Shown: in pieces, positions 26,274-38,124 of the stretch | Position numbering within the stretch: position 1 is the stretch's first letter | Layout of the letters: the number at the start of each line of letters is the position of its first letter | Assembly (NCBI GenBank): GCA_024761205.1 | Contig: JAMASS010000017.1 | Location: 40,803-104,802 of the forward strand | Length of the DNA stretch: 64,000 nucleotides | Direction of reading: 5' to 3' | Source: Limisphaerales bacterium | GTDB lineage: Bacteria; Verrucomicrobiota; Verrucomicrobiia; Limisphaerales; AAA164-E04 | Program-made: the position numbers and the translations under genes | Notes under the pieces: generated by a model | What the model saw: only the letters and a program-made list of their open reading frames with translations | Databases searched by the model: none | What the model was told of the DNA's origin: nothing

Positions 26274-27722
26274 ATGAACATTTCGCCCGGTATACTAGAG
26301 ATCGCTGTTGTGCTCTTGGGCGTGGCGTTGCTGCTGCTGGACCTCTGGACACCCGCCTCTCATAAGCGACTCCTTGGCTATCTCGCCGCTGCTGGATTGT
26401 GCTCAATCTTCGTCGGCTCCTTCATGATTTCCGTGCCCGAAACGCCTCAACCAGCGTTCGGAGGCATGTTCATTCATGATCACTTGGCGCTCTTCTTCAA
26501 ACAGTTAGTCCTGCTTGCGGCGATTGCCGTTCTCTTGATCTCTGTCGAGTTTGCCCCTCGAATCACCTCAGGAATCGCGGAATTCTATACCTTAACGGTT
26601 TTCGCCCTCTCGGGAATGATGTTCGCCGCCTCGGCCAATAATTTTGTCATGGTTTTCGTTTCGCTGGAACTCGTCACCATTACGTTCTACATCCTCACGA
26701 GTTTTCTCCGAAACCGAATGCAATCCTTGGAAGCGGGCACGAAGTATCTCATTCTCGGAGCCCTCTCCTCAGCATTTCTTGTTTACGGCATCGCCTTGGT
26801 TTACGGCGTTTCCGGCAGCATGGCTTTTTCGGAAATTGCCGCCAGTTCGGAGACCACCCAAGGCTCTCTCGTCTTTAAGCTCGGCATACTCTTCATCCTC
26901 GCCGGCCTGGGTTTCAAGGTCGCCGCCTTTCCCTACCAAATTTGGGTGCCGGACGTTTACCAAGGCGCTCCAACACCCACGACGGCATTCTTGGCCATCG
27001 GCTCAAAGGCCACAGGATTTGTCTTAATCATGAGAGTGCTTTTTTCGGCAGTGCCCGAACTCGCCCACCATTGGGAAAAACTTTTTATCGGCATCGCTGC
27101 CGCAACTATCCTCTACGGCAACCTTTGCGCTCTATCACAACGCAACCTTAAGCGATTGCTGGGCTACTCGAGCATCGCCAACGCCGGATACCTCCTCCTG
27201 GGAATCGCCGCGCTCAGTCCTTCAGGATCAACCGCCATTCTATTCTACCTCGGCGCCTATTTGTTCGCCGTCATCACTGCGTTCACCGTCATCATGCTGG
27301 TGAGTCAACAGATAGGCACCGAAGACATCTCGAGTCTTGCCGGCCTCAACGAACGTTCGCCGCTGCTCGCGGCCGCCATGACCCTATCAATGATCTCGCT
27401 CGCTGGCATCCCTCCCCTAGCGGGATTCTTCGGAAAATTCCTCCTCGTTCGAGCGATCATCGAACAGGCCTCCAGCTACAGCCCCTACTACCTGCTTGCC
27501 GGGGTGGCCGTCATCGGCGTTGCCATTTCCATCTACTACTACTTCGGCGTCATTCGAGTCATTTACTGGTCAAAATATCCGGCAGACACCGCCCCACTGA
27601 CCACGAGCATGCCCATTCGATTCACGATGATCGCGGGCATGGTGGGAATGATTTACCTCGGCACCATGCCCAATGGCATCGTGAAAGCGGCCGCTCTCGC
27701 CGCCGGTTCCCTGCCGCACTAG
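26274..27722 (+). CDS. nuoN: NADH-quinone oxidoreductase subunit N
   Basis: 482 residues from the ATG at 26274; the codon before it is an in-frame TTG. About 14 helices. Conserved pieces are FVMVFVSLELVTITFYILTSF with the membrane Glu, FPYQIWVPDVYQGAPTPTTAF, and LKRLLGYSSIANAGYLL. It is the third antiporter-like subunit and the last nuo gene. No clear terminator hairpin follows. Confidence 0.95.
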   Translation: MNISPGILEIAVVLLGVALLLLDLWTPASHKRLLGYLAAAGLCSIFVGSFMISVPETPQPAFGGMFIHDHLALFFKQLVLLAAIAVLLISVEFAPRITSGIAEFYTLTVFALSGMMFAASANNFVMVFVSLELVTITFYILTSFLRNRMQSLEAGTKYLILGALSSAFLVYGIALVYGVSGSMAFSEIAASSETTQGSLVFKLGILFILAGLGFKVAAFPYQIWVPDVYQGAPTPTTAFLAIGSKATGFVLIMRVLFSAVPELAHHWEKLFIGIAAATILYGNLCALSQRNLKRLLGYSSIANAGYLLLGIAALSPSGSTAILFYLGAYLFAVITAFTVIMLVSQQIGTEDISSLAGLNERSPLLAAAMTLSMISLAGIPPLAGFFGKFLLVRAIIEQASSYSPYYLLAGVAVIGVAISIYYYFGVIRVIYWSKYPADTAPLTTSMPIRFTMIAGMVGMIYLGTMPNGIVKAAALAAGSLPH

Positions 27723-27984
27723 CTCCGGGTTTTCACATCATGATCGACGATCTCTCGACAGTAATCAGGAATCCAGTCCCATCCAAAAGTACGCCGCCGA
27801 CCACAATCGGTTGACGCTGGAAGACGTCAAAGATGTCCAACGAAAGGGAATTAAGCATGGGGTTCCATGTTTTTGCTTCTTCGATCTTCGGGACGAGGCT
27901 CCCTTGGCCTGGGGATTTTGCCAATTTCATGGCCTTCTCGCTGAGGGCTGGATTTTCCCCGCTGCGGCTAGGCGTTGGGCCTCC

Positions 27985-28740
27985 CCCGAGGCAGACCTGT
28001 CAGCGCGGGGGGGGGGGCGCCAAGCCTGATTTCGTTGCAACCGCTCGCACGAATGGAATCCCCATCTTCAAGCGCGACCCAGAAATCGGGAATCCGCCCG
28101 CGAACCTCCCTGCCGCGGCGTGGCCGGGGAATTCGCGCTCGGAGTTCCTCCCCAGCCAATCACGGCTCGAAACCATCCTTCCGCAGTCCACTCAATGGGT
28201 TCCAACAAAATCAAGCGGCCTAAAGTCCGGAAGATACGTCGATACCCATGCGGAATACACCACCACCGGCCGACCTTCAAAGATCGTTCCATGCCCTTTG
28301 GATGCCCATTGTCCATTCGCCTTCCGGGTTCGAATGATTGAATTGTGTGGCGAATGCTTTTATGGACCCAGCGATGTACACGGTCGGGAGGAGACCACCA
28401 TAACCGAGGTTGCCGGTCCTGCCCTGGATGCTGGTTAATTGTAATCAGCCATCACGATGTATCAGCTTCGGCGATTCCAGGCACGGACATTCGGCATCTC
28501 AGGAAAATAGATGTGGTATCTGCCTTCGTGCTTGATCAGATCCGGCGCCCAAACTGAGGAGATCAGATTCTAAGTGGCACTCGCAATAGGCTGTCAATGC
28601 TTGAGGTCCCTGAAATGCCAAATGATCAGGGCTAGCTGCCATCGAAGTGTGGCATGCGTGAGGCCGGCGCCGTCTTTTAGGATGCTGGGATACGGATCAC
28701 TGCTAAGGAATAATTGGCTTGGCTTCGGTGGGGTGGAGGT
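27985..28740 (-). pseudogene. Decayed glycoside hydrolase family 43-like gene
   Basis: On the minus strand, reading from about 28690, one frame gives SDPYPSILKDG, then IIWHFRDLKH, a stop, QPIASAT, another stop, and then SSVWAPDLIKHEGRYHIYFP. These match the order of motifs in GH43 enzymes, which hydrolyse plant or algal polysaccharides (DPS..., IWHSRDLVNW, WAPDLIKHEGRYYIYF). Further on, in other frames, NGHPKGMERSLKVGRWW and GRLILLEPIEWTAEGW match later GH43 regions. At least two stops and several frameshifts show it is dead. The rest of the gap (27723-27984 and 28741-28925) has no gene. An 11-G run sits at 28007-28017. Confidence 0.62.
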
Positions 28741-28817
28741 GATCTCGACGATAGATCTTGATGTGGCCAGTGTCGTAATAAGAAGTATCCAAATGCCATA
28801 GGAGTATTCGAATGCAA

Positions 28818-28858
28818 CGTGAGATTCCTATGCTTGGCTCGACGGAGTCTCACCTTAC
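28818..28858. repeat. Reduced copy of the dispersed inverted-repeat element
   Basis: GGCTCGACGGAGTCTCACC (28835-28853) closely matches the right end of the elements at 37920, 49495 and 58850. GTGAGATTCC (28820-28829) pairs with GGAGTCTCAC with one mismatch, giving a short hairpin. It lies between the GH43 pseudogene and the kinase gene. Confidence 0.5.
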
Positions 28859-28925
28859 CATGGGGACGTCCGCTAGGTTATGATACGACATTAGCGTTTG
28901 TTTCAGCAATTGGATGGATAGGGGC

Positions 28926-31121
28926 TTATCGGAGCCATCCTGTTGAGTCTTGATCTTCCATAACGATTACAGCCCATCCGGAATCCCTCGGTGATTCGCC
29001 CTCGTTCTTGACTGTGACTTTCGCAAAGGAGGCCAATGAGCCTCGCTTCGAACCGGAGACAGGATCCACAAAATCTTCCAAATAGAAACTCGGATCATTC
29101 GACCGTAGCGTCAGCAGCCGTATCACCAAGTCTTCGGACAGACGCGATCTCCCCGGGTCACGCTGTGAATCTTGAACTAGTTCTCCTAGATTCGGATGAT
29201 GCAGTATCAACCCCTTGACCGCTTGCCCCTCCAACCAATCATCCCGTAAATCAACCAGAATGAGATGATGATTGCCTAACATATCGTCATTCAAGATGCT
29301 GAATCCTCCTAATTTAACCGACATTCCGATCACGCCGACAAATTCCTCTTCGTCCGTTCCCGGATTGACGAAAACGGGAACCGAGTAGGCCACTTTGAGC
29401 GAGTTGTCCGAAGTGCTTTGGTACACGACAGAATGATGTGGCTGTTCGATGTAGGGCGGATCTCCCGGTAGCGGCTCCCCTGAGGCAGTTTCCGCAAAAT
29501 CACGACCATTACCGTGGAAGTAATCACGGTGGCCATAGTTGTTCCCAATCGATCTATTGCTCACTGGAGAGCGTGCTACCTGTCGCCCCTCCGCATTGCA
29601 CAGAAACCAGGAATCGGATCTAAGGGTTTTAAAAGCATTTCGATGATATTTGATTCGAGCTTGAAGCACGCTCGAAATCACCGGCTCGCTGTCGTCCTCG
29701 GCGTTCTGCAACCCGGCGAGCAGCCGGGGATCCCGGGAGGCCAAATTTAACGCCTGCCAACGATTGCTCATTTCCAACGCCACAGTTTGCGCGGCAAACT
29801 TGACGGCCGTTTCGAGCGACTCTCGGATATTCACTTTCCTCGCCGCCGCAAAACGCCATAACGAGAACGAACTGACTAGCAGCACGGAAATCAGCATGAT
29901 CAACAAAATGCCGGCGATCTTTGTGGCTCCTTGATGACTTCGCTGCCAACGCAAGACCCGTTCGGCAATAGTCTCGGTATGACCGGCCACGGGTTCACCC
30001 GCCAGATACCGTTGGACATCATCCGCAACCTCACTTGCCCGTTCATAGGCATACTCCCCATCGCGGCCCAGTGCCCGGAAGCAAATACTCTCGAGCGCCG
30101 GTGGAATCGTTTTGTCCACCGAACATGGCCGTCGGATGACTAGAGTGGATGGCTCTTGGTCCCCACCCTTTGGTACCGTCACTCTCGAGTCAGTGGTAAC
30201 TCGACTCGTTAGCAGGCGGTAGAGCACTGCCCCAAGGCTGTAGATATCCCAAGCTCGATTCGGCAACGCCGCTCCCGAGAGCTGGTCTGGATGACAATAC
30301 CCTTCAGTACCGGCTCCATGCGCCTCTCCCCTCTCCGCAACCCCGGTGAACTTTCCCTTGGACGGCGAAACGCCCACGGCAAGCCCCCAATCGATGACAT
30401 AGGTTTCACCAAACGCACCCAACAAAATATTCTGAGGCTTCAAATCGCAATGGACGACACCCCGTTCGTGCGCGTAGGCGATCGTATAAGCGACCGAGAT
30501 GAAATGAGTGAGCAACTTTCGCAACCCCAGCGTTTGCTGTCGTTTCCTCTGGTTCTTTTTCTCACGGTGATAGTCGTTGATCGCCTCTTCAAAGGTGGGC
30601 CCCGAAACATACCGCATCGCGTAAAACGGCAAATTATCGGGTGTTCGCCCAAAACCATAAACCGGGAGCACTCCAGGATGGGCCATGCGTCCGGTCACTT
30701 TGGCCTCATTCAAAAACCGTTCCTGATTGACCGGGCTGTTGTTGGACGGCTTCATGAACTTCACGGCCACGTCTCGACGAAGCTCTGAATCCTTCGCGTG
30801 TCCGACGATTCCCATACCGCCAAAGTCGAACAGGGAAAGTTCATTCAGTCGCAGCGTCAGAGCGACTTCCTCGTGGGGGATCGACTCATCGGGAACCTCC
30901 GCGTCCAAGATACCACCCTCCTCTTCCAGCAAAGCCCCAATCTTCTCCAACTCAGCGATTCGCTGCTGCACATCCGAAATCAAATCAGTTCGTTCGCCAC
31001 AAAGCTCCGCAACGGAAGGCGGGGCACCGCTTCGCTTAAGATCCTCCCACCGATCCAACAACTCATCGATCGCATCCTGTCGGGTCCCCTCGGCTTCTAC
31101 AGACTGATGGTCGTTTGCCAT
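28926..31121 (-). CDS. Transmembrane Ser/Thr protein kinase with an extracytoplasmic Cache-like sensor domain
   Basis: 731 residues. About 90 N-terminal residues form a helical linker. The kinase domain spans about 95-375: a glycine loop FGGMGIVG (100-107), the ATP-anchoring Lys121 in VAVKFMK, the catalytic HCDLKPQN (224-231) and DWG (244-246). All catalytic residues are present. A transmembrane helix lies at about 402-424. The extracytoplasmic part (about 430-725) contains NNYGHRDYFHG and VFVNPGTDEEEFVGVIGMSV patterns typical of Cache sensors. It follows the ECF sigma gene by 29 bp. A receptor kinase acting with that sigma factor is inferred from the pairing. Confidence 0.85.
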   Translation of the reverse strand: MANDHQSVEAEGTRQDAIDELLDRWEDLKRSGAPPSVAELCGERTDLISDVQQRIAELEKIGALLEEEGGILDAEVPDESIPHEEVALTLRLNELSLFDFGGMGIVGHAKDSELRRDVAVKFMKPSNNSPVNQERFLNEAKVTGRMAHPGVLPVYGFGRTPDNLPFYAMRYVSGPTFEEAINDYHREKKNQRKRQQTLGLRKLLTHFISVAYTIAYAHERGVVHCDLKPQNILLGAFGETYVIDWGLAVGVSPSKGKFTGVAERGEAHGAGTEGYCHPDQLSGAALPNRAWDIYSLGAVLYRLLTSRVTTDSRVTVPKGGDQEPSTLVIRRPCSVDKTIPPALESICFRALGRDGEYAYERASEVADDVQRYLAGEPVAGHTETIAERVLRWQRSHQGATKIAGILLIMLISVLLVSSFSLWRFAAARKVNIRESLETAVKFAAQTVALEMSNRWQALNLASRDPRLLAGLQNAEDDSEPVISSVLQARIKYHRNAFKTLRSDSWFLCNAEGRQVARSPVSNRSIGNNYGHRDYFHGNGRDFAETASGEPLPGDPPYIEQPHHSVVYQSTSDNSLKVAYSVPVFVNPGTDEEEFVGVIGMSVKLGGFSILNDDMLGNHHLILVDLRDDWLEGQAVKGLILHHPNLGELVQDSQRDPGRSRLSEDLVIRLLTLRSNDPSFYLEDFVDPVSGSKRGSLASFAKVTVKNEGESPRDSGWAVIVMEDQDSTGWLR

Positions 31122-31150
31122 GAAGATGCTTTGTTCTGAGCGACGGCGTG

Positions 31151-31780
31151 TTACTTCACCAATTCTGCGGCCAAGGCCAGTCGGGCGCTGCGCCAGCGCC
31201 GTCGAATCGTCCGAACATCCACATTCAACGCCTCAGCACACTCGAGTTCCTTCAACCCATGATAAAAACGAAGATTAAAGATCTCCTGATGATGAGCGGG
31301 CAGGCGCTGAATCATGCCATGGACCTCTTCCCTCATCACGTCTCGATCAGGGCTGTTGGTGTCGCAGCCTTCAAGCATGACCGATTGCGCAACATCACCG
31401 CCACGGGTATCCCGATCAGACACAGCTGCAATCTCACGAGATCCCTTGCCATTCTTTCCGTAATGTTTCCGCAACAAATCAATCAGCACATTGCGAATCA
31501 AAGTCGCCGAAAACGAAAAAAAGTGGGCGGAGTCTTTGAACTCCTTGTTGGTTAACCCCTTCAACAACTTCGGCCAAACTTGGCCCATGACATCCCCCGT
31601 CTGCTCGTACGCTACAACACCGGGAAACTTACGCCGCAGTCCTTGGCACAATCGATTCAGACGATGATAGACAGAATCCACCAACTCATCTCGCGCTACC
31701 GTACTACCATCCTTGGCACGAACAAGCAACCGGGTCACCCGATTTGCGGCTGATTCTGAAACAGCTGTCCCCCGTTTCAT
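31151..31780 (-). CDS. ECF-family RNA polymerase sigma factor
   Basis: 209 residues. Region 2 is visible at about 30-105 (LVDSVYHRLNRLCQ ... AHFFSFSATLIRNVLIDLLRKHYGKN). Region 4, at about 150-205, has a helix-turn-helix (HHQEIFNLRFYHGLKELECAEALNV, then RTIRRRWRSAR). The linker is unusually long and polar. This type is common in Planctomycetota and Verrucomicrobiota, where it is often encoded next to Ser/Thr kinases, as here. No anti-sigma gene is adjacent, so phosphorylation by the downstream kinase is the likely control. Confidence 0.88.
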   Translation of the reverse strand: MKRGTAVSESAANRVTRLLVRAKDGSTVARDELVDSVYHRLNRLCQGLRRKFPGVVAYEQTGDVMGQVWPKLLKGLTNKEFKDSAHFFSFSATLIRNVLIDLLRKHYGKNGKGSREIAAVSDRDTRGGDVAQSVMLEGCDTNSPDRDVMREEVHGMIQRLPAHHQEIFNLRFYHGLKELECAEALNVDVRTIRRRWRSARLALAAELVK

Positions 31781-32030
31781 CTTGTTAATCCGAACACGAA
31801 GCGACTATGCATCGGAGATGGTACAATACAAACTGAATCAAGTTGATCGATTGCGGAAAATCCAAAGCGGCTACGGATGGCAAACAGCCCCTAGCAGTGA
31901 CTCAGGGGTTTCCGTTCGGATAACATGGTAGCGTGCTGAAGCGCGCTGATGATTTACCACTTTTTTCACCCACCTTGGACTTCCTCAGCCTTCTCTTGTA
32001 TGGTCGTGCCTCCTCCAGACGGTAAAAAAA

Positions 32031-32054
32031 AGAGGTTGGCGGATGCCAACCTCT
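32031..32054. terminator. Bidirectional terminator after groEL
   Basis: A 10-bp perfect stem, AGAGGTTGGC with GCCAACCTCT and a GGAT loop. An A-run precedes it and a T-run follows it, so it can terminate in both directions. It lies 38 bp past the groEL stop. The rest of the 31781-32092 gap shows only the leader of the sigma gene. Confidence 0.92.
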
Positions 32055-32092
32055 TTTGAAACGTAAGAGATGATTTTCTTTGTGAGCCAGGA

Positions 32093-34047
<1,955 letters not shown>

Positions 34048-34171
34048 AATCAATGCTTTATGTTATTTATGTGATTAATGACCGCCTCAGATGCATCCTG
34101 CACTCACAGAACGACAACGAGACGCTATTTGGTTACTTAGTTTTGTGTGTGAGATTCCAATGGTTCCGGGG

Positions 34172-36121
34172 TTAGTCCTTCTTCTCGTCAACCACCTCGG
34201 CGTCGATGATCGACCCCTTCTTGTCTTCGGTCGACGCTTCAGCAGCCTCTGCAGATGCAGAGGACGACCCTGCCGCCCCGGCGTCCCCGTCTCCGGGAGC
34301 CGTACCGGCCGTTCCACTGCCGCTCGCAGTCTGTACTGCCTGCCGAGTTTCATTCAGCTTGTTCGCCGCCGACTGAATGGCAGCGGAGTCGGTGCTTTTT
34401 AACGCTTCTTTCACGTCGTTGACCGCACTCTTCAGCTTGGACTTGTTGTCAGCCGAAATCTTGTCTCCGTTCTCGGACAACATTTTCTCTGACTGATAGA
34501 CGGCGTTGTCCGCCTTATTCCGCGTCTCAACTTCTTCGCGACGTTTCTTGTCCTCCCCGGCGTGCAATTCGGCATCCTTCTTCATTTTCTCGATCTCATC
34601 CTTATTGAGACCACTACTTGCCTTAATCGTAATCTTTTGTTCTTTGCCCGTGCCGAGATCCTTGGCACTGACGTTGATGATACCATTTGCATCAATGTCG
34701 AACGTCACCTCAATCTGAGGGGTGCCTCTCGGCGCCGGAGGAATATCCGTGAGGTTGAATCGTCCAATTGACTTGTTGTCTCGGGAAAACTCCCGCTCGC
34801 CTTGCAATACATGCACCTCGACGCCCGGTTGATTGTCGGCCGCCGTGGAAAAAATCTCCGACTTCCGAGTTGGGATAGTCGTGTTACGAGCGATCAATTT
34901 CGTGAACACGCCACCCAGAGTTTCAATGCCAAGTGACAATGGCGTCACGTCGAGCAACAACACGTCCTTCACGTCACCCTTCAAGACACCGCCTTGGATC
35001 GCAGCGCCAATGGCCACGACTTCATCCGGATTAACTCCTTGATGCGGTTTCTTTCCAACCAGGTTGCGGGCCGTTTCCACCACCCGGGGTATACGGGTCA
35101 TTCCACCCACCAACACCAGCTCGTTGACATCATTCGCGGAAATGCCGGCGTCGTCCAAACAGGCCTTGGTCGGGGTAATCGTCCGCTCAAAGAGATGATC
35201 GCAAAGCTGCTCCAACCTCGATCGGGTGAGCTTCATGCTAATGTGTTTGGGACCACTCGAGTCCGCTGTGATAAACGGTAGATTAACTTCATATTCCTGG
35301 GCGCTCGACAGCGCGATCTTCGCCTTCTCGGCCTCTTCTTTAATGCGCTGAATCGCGTCGGACTGATTCCGCAAGTCCACGCCGGAATCCTTCTTAAACT
35401 CATCAATCACCCAATCAATGATTTGGTTATCCCAATCGTCACCACCCAAGTGAGTGTCACCATTGGTCGCCTTCACATCGAAGACACCGTCACCAATTTC
35501 TAGGACCGAGATATCAAATGTGCCACCACCTAGGTCATAGACAGCAATCTTCTCATCACTCTTCTTTTCCAAGCCGTAGGCCAATGAAGCCGACGTGGGC
35601 TCGTTGATGATCCGGAGCACTTCGAGGCCGGCAATTCGGCCGGCATCTTTAGTTGCCTGCCGTTGTGAGTCATTGAAATAGGCTGGGACTGTAATCACAG
35701 CCTGAGAAATGGTTTCCCCCAAACGAGTTTCCGCGTCCGACTTCAACTTACTCAAGATCATTGCGGAAATCTCAGGCGGGCTATACCGTTTCGTCTTGCC
35801 GCCGTCGTTCACCTCCACGGCCACGTCTTCGTTGGCTGCTTTGACCACTACTTGATACGGCACGCGCTTGGTTTCCTCTGCAACCTCGTCAAACTTTCGC
35901 CCCATAAACCGTTTGATGGAATAAACGGTGTTCTTGGAATTCGTCACTGCCTGGCGCTTTGCAGCCTCCCCAACCAGCCGCTCGCCAGTCTTTGTAAAGG
36001 CGACGATTGATGGTGTTGTCCGCTTTCCTTCCGAATTCTCCAACACCACTGGCTCGCTACCCTCCATGACCGACATACAGGAGTTGGTTGTGCCTAAATC
36101 TATACCGAGCACCTTTGCCAT
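34172..36121 (-). CDS. dnaK: Chaperone protein DnaK (Hsp70)
   Basis: 649 residues from the ATG at 36121 ([15 protein letters not shown]), the conserved family start; an upstream in-frame start would add 17 unrelated residues. The ATPase domain has [22 protein letters not shown] and [12 protein letters not shown]. The linker is [16 protein letters not shown]. The substrate domain and a helical lid follow, then a Gly/Ala/Ser-rich tail ending EVVDEKKD. dnaJ and grpE are not adjacent. A GAAAGG ribosome-binding sequence precedes the ATG. Confidence 0.97.
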   Translation of the reverse strand: MAKVLGIDLGTTNSCMSVMEGSEPVVLENSEGKRTTPSIVAFTKTGERLVGEAAKRQAVTNSKNTVYSIKRFMGRKFDEVAEETKRVPYQVVVKAANEDVAVEVNDGGKTKRYSPPEISAMILSKLKSDAETRLGETISQAVITVPAYFNDSQRQATKDAGRIAGLEVLRIINEPTSASLAYGLEKKSDEKIAVYDLGGGTFDISVLEIGDGVFDVKATNGDTHLGGDDWDNQIIDWVIDEFKKDSGVDLRNQSDAIQRIKEEAEKAKIALSSAQEYEVNLPFITADSSGPKHISMKLTRSRLEQLCDHLFERTITPTKACLDDAGISANDVNELVLVGGMTRIPRVVETARNLVGKKPHQGVNPDEVVAIGAAIQGGVLKGDVKDVLLLDVTPLSLGIETLGGVFTKLIARNTTIPTRKSEIFSTAADNQPGVEVHVLQGEREFSRDNKSIGRFNLTDIPPAPRGTPQIEVTFDIDANGIINVSAKDLGTGKEQKITIKASSGLNKDEIEKMKKDAELHAGEDKKRREEVETRNKADNAVYQSEKMLSENGDKISADNKSKLKSAVNDVKEALKSTDSAAIQSAANKLNETRQAVQTASGSGTAGTAPGDGDAGAAGSSSASAEAAEASTEDKKGSIIDAEVVDEKKD

Positions 36122-36187
36122 TCTAAGAAACCTTTCTAATTCGTGACGATAAGCCAGCACTTTAGATGCCATCCACCAAATAATTAC

Positions 36188-36217
36188 ATAATTCGTTGCT
36201 CATCAATAAGTTATCAA
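36188..36217 (-). promoter_or_regulatory. dnaK: Candidate sigma-70-type promoter for dnaK
   Basis: On the minus strand TTGATA (36212-36217), an 18-base spacer and AATTAT (36188-36193) lie 67-96 bp upstream of the dnaK ATG in an AT-rich stretch. The match is reasonable but was read by eye. Confidence 0.4.
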
Positions 36218-36922
36218 TGAATGCTCATCGATCAGCCTCAATTTTCATTCGATAATCGAGTCACTTTGGCACAGTGCGCCATCAACAACCCGCACCAAAT
36301 GTCTCACCTAACGTCAACCGCGCGCACCGACTCGGCTCAAGCAAAACACTGAGCCTGTCCTCAATTTTCTTCGCTGATTTCTTATACTGATTCTTTCAAG
36401 AATTTCACCGCCAGCCGCCTCTGAAGCCCAAAACCGTCCCCCCGAAACTGCCTTTAGCAAAAATCGCATAGTGTGCAACTAAATGATGATCACCAAAGGG
36501 GCATTAAGTTGTGCTGTCTGAACCTGGAAGATTTTGAAGCGCCATAGGAAGAGCAGAATGATGAACACACTGAAAGAGACATTGGCACTCGCTGCCTCGC
36601 CCGGAGTTACCGGAAGTGGGTTCACGGGCCAACACACAAGTTGTGCATATCTCGGCTGAGCTCGGACGGTCAAGCGAGGTGGATGCTCATCCAGAACTGG
36701 CGACCATGGCATGTTGGTGAACGGCAAGAGAGACGCACGCGGAGGAATCGCTATGGGTCAGAAGAGCCGTGGCCTTCGATTTAAGGTTCGACAAACAAAA
36801 ACGTGCACAATCGTGAAAATGAACCTATTTTCCTCTCGCTAATCCTGTCGGTTGCGAAAGCATCAACTACGACGAGCATTTTCGCGTGATCGCATAAACA
36901 ACAAACCAGCTCAGAAAATACT
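36218..36922. other. Gene-free stretch between dnaK and the oxidoreductase
   Basis: The divergent promoters of dnaK (minus) and the gene at 36923 (plus) must lie here. An 82-codon minus frame at 36479-36727 has an odd composition and no motif, and is probably not a gene. I see no repeat or RNA gene. Confidence 0.5.
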
Positions 36923-37843
36923 ATGGCCAAGAAAATCGGATTTGTAGGCGTCGGAAGAATGGGTGCCAACATGGCACGCCGCCTAAAAGAATGCGGCTAC
37001 AAGATAACCGCCGTTTTCGACCTGAACTCCCAAGTGGCCGGTGCTCTAGCCGAGGAACTCGACTCGACGAATTGCAGCCGGCTCGACGAGATAACCAGCT
37101 TGGCGGAGGTTGTCATCACAGTCGTTACTGACGACAAAGCGATGGACAAAATCTTCGCAGTTAAGGGCAACAGCCTTCTTAAGGGCGCCAAAGGCAATAT
37201 CTTCATCAACTGCGCCACCGTCTCACCAAAAACACACATCAAGGTGGAAGCGCGAGCCAAGAAAGTCGGTGCCGCCACGATCGAGGCCTGCATGGCTTCA
37301 AGCATCACCCAGGCGCGCCAGGGCACGCTTTACCTGATGTGCGGCGGTGACAAGAAAGCCTTCCAAAAGGTGAAACCCATTCTGACCAAACTAAGCAGTT
37401 CCATGCGCTACATCGGTGCTGCCGGGTCCGCTGCGGAGGTCAAGGCACTCGTGAACATGGTGATGAACATCAACACAGCAGGCCTTGCTGAAGGACTCGG
37501 GCTAGGTGCTGCTCTCGGCCATGACCTCAATATGCTGCGGGAAGTGTTTTCTCAAACCGGTGCCAATTCTCGAGTCCTTGAAACAGACGGCAAGGATATG
37601 CAGATTCGAGATCACGACTGCTACTTCTCAGCAGCACACGCCGCCAAGGATTCCGGCATCGCCTTGGATCTGAGCAAACAACAGAAACTAGATCTCCCCT
37701 TGGCAGCGGCAACTAAAGGCCAATACGACAAGATGGTCAAAATGGGTCTGGGAGAACTCGACAAATCGGGAGTTGCCGAACTGACGTTCAAAGCACACGG
37801 TCCCAAGAAAAAATCCGCTTGGAAAAAAGGGAAGAAGAAATAA
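36923..37843 (+). CDS. NAD(P)-dependent oxidoreductase, 3-hydroxyisobutyrate dehydrogenase family
   Basis: 306 residues. A Rossmann domain (about 1-165) has GFVGVGRMGANMARRL at the N-terminus. The family's catalytic region appears as AGSAAEVKALVNMVMNINTAGLAEG (about 172-196), with the Lys that activates the substrate hydroxyl. The helical C-terminal dimer domain is complete, and a Lys-rich tail (PKKKSAWKKGKKK) is added. The family oxidises beta-hydroxyacids such as 3-hydroxyisobutyrate, tartronate semialdehyde or succinic semialdehyde. The substrate cannot be told from sequence alone. It appears monocistronic. Confidence 0.85.
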   Translation: MAKKIGFVGVGRMGANMARRLKECGYKITAVFDLNSQVAGALAEELDSTNCSRLDEITSLAEVVITVVTDDKAMDKIFAVKGNSLLKGAKGNIFINCATVSPKTHIKVEARAKKVGAATIEACMASSITQARQGTLYLMCGGDKKAFQKVKPILTKLSSSMRYIGAAGSAAEVKALVNMVMNINTAGLAEGLGLGAALGHDLNMLREVFSQTGANSRVLETDGKDMQIRDHDCYFSAAHAAKDSGIALDLSKQQKLDLPLAAATKGQYDKMVKMGLGELDKSGVAELTFKAHGPKKKSAWKKGKKK

Positions 37844-37919
37844 AAAGTCTCTCAACCATTTAACAACTGCTCCACCCGCCTTAGCAAGTGTGATTGAAAA
37901 TGGCGAATCTCTTTCAAAA

Positions 37920-38070
37920 GGCGGGGCGAGAGTCTCTCGATCTGCCGTCCTTCGCAGACGGCGAAGAAGGAAGAACTCCCCGTTCCCACCGTCGGCGCTT
38001 GAGGAAATGAATCCAATCAACGCTTCCGATCCTCTTCGGCGATAGCAGCTCGACGGAGTCTCGCCCCACC
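37920..38070. repeat. Dispersed terminal-inverted-repeat element, copy C (151 bp)
   Basis: The left end GGCGGGGCGAGAGTCTCTCG and the right end, containing GCTCGACGGAGTCTCGCC, are near-complementary. The left flank continues with CCGTCCTTCGCAGACGGCG, itself a hairpin. Copies with the same ends lie at 49495-49630 and 58850-58976. It has no coding capacity and lies downstream of the dehydrogenase gene. Confidence 0.75.
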
Positions 38071-38124
38071 TCGCTCAATTCCTGCCATCCCGTTTTCTGG
38101 CAGGGCCCTGATAGTCGCCTAACC

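Noticed and set aside
34054..34171. CIRCE element between dnaK and groES
   Set aside because: I looked for TTAGCACTC-N9-GAGTGCTAA and found no match.
36479..36727. 82-codon minus frame upstream of dnaK
   Set aside because: A hydrophobic end but no start context, family or neighbour support.
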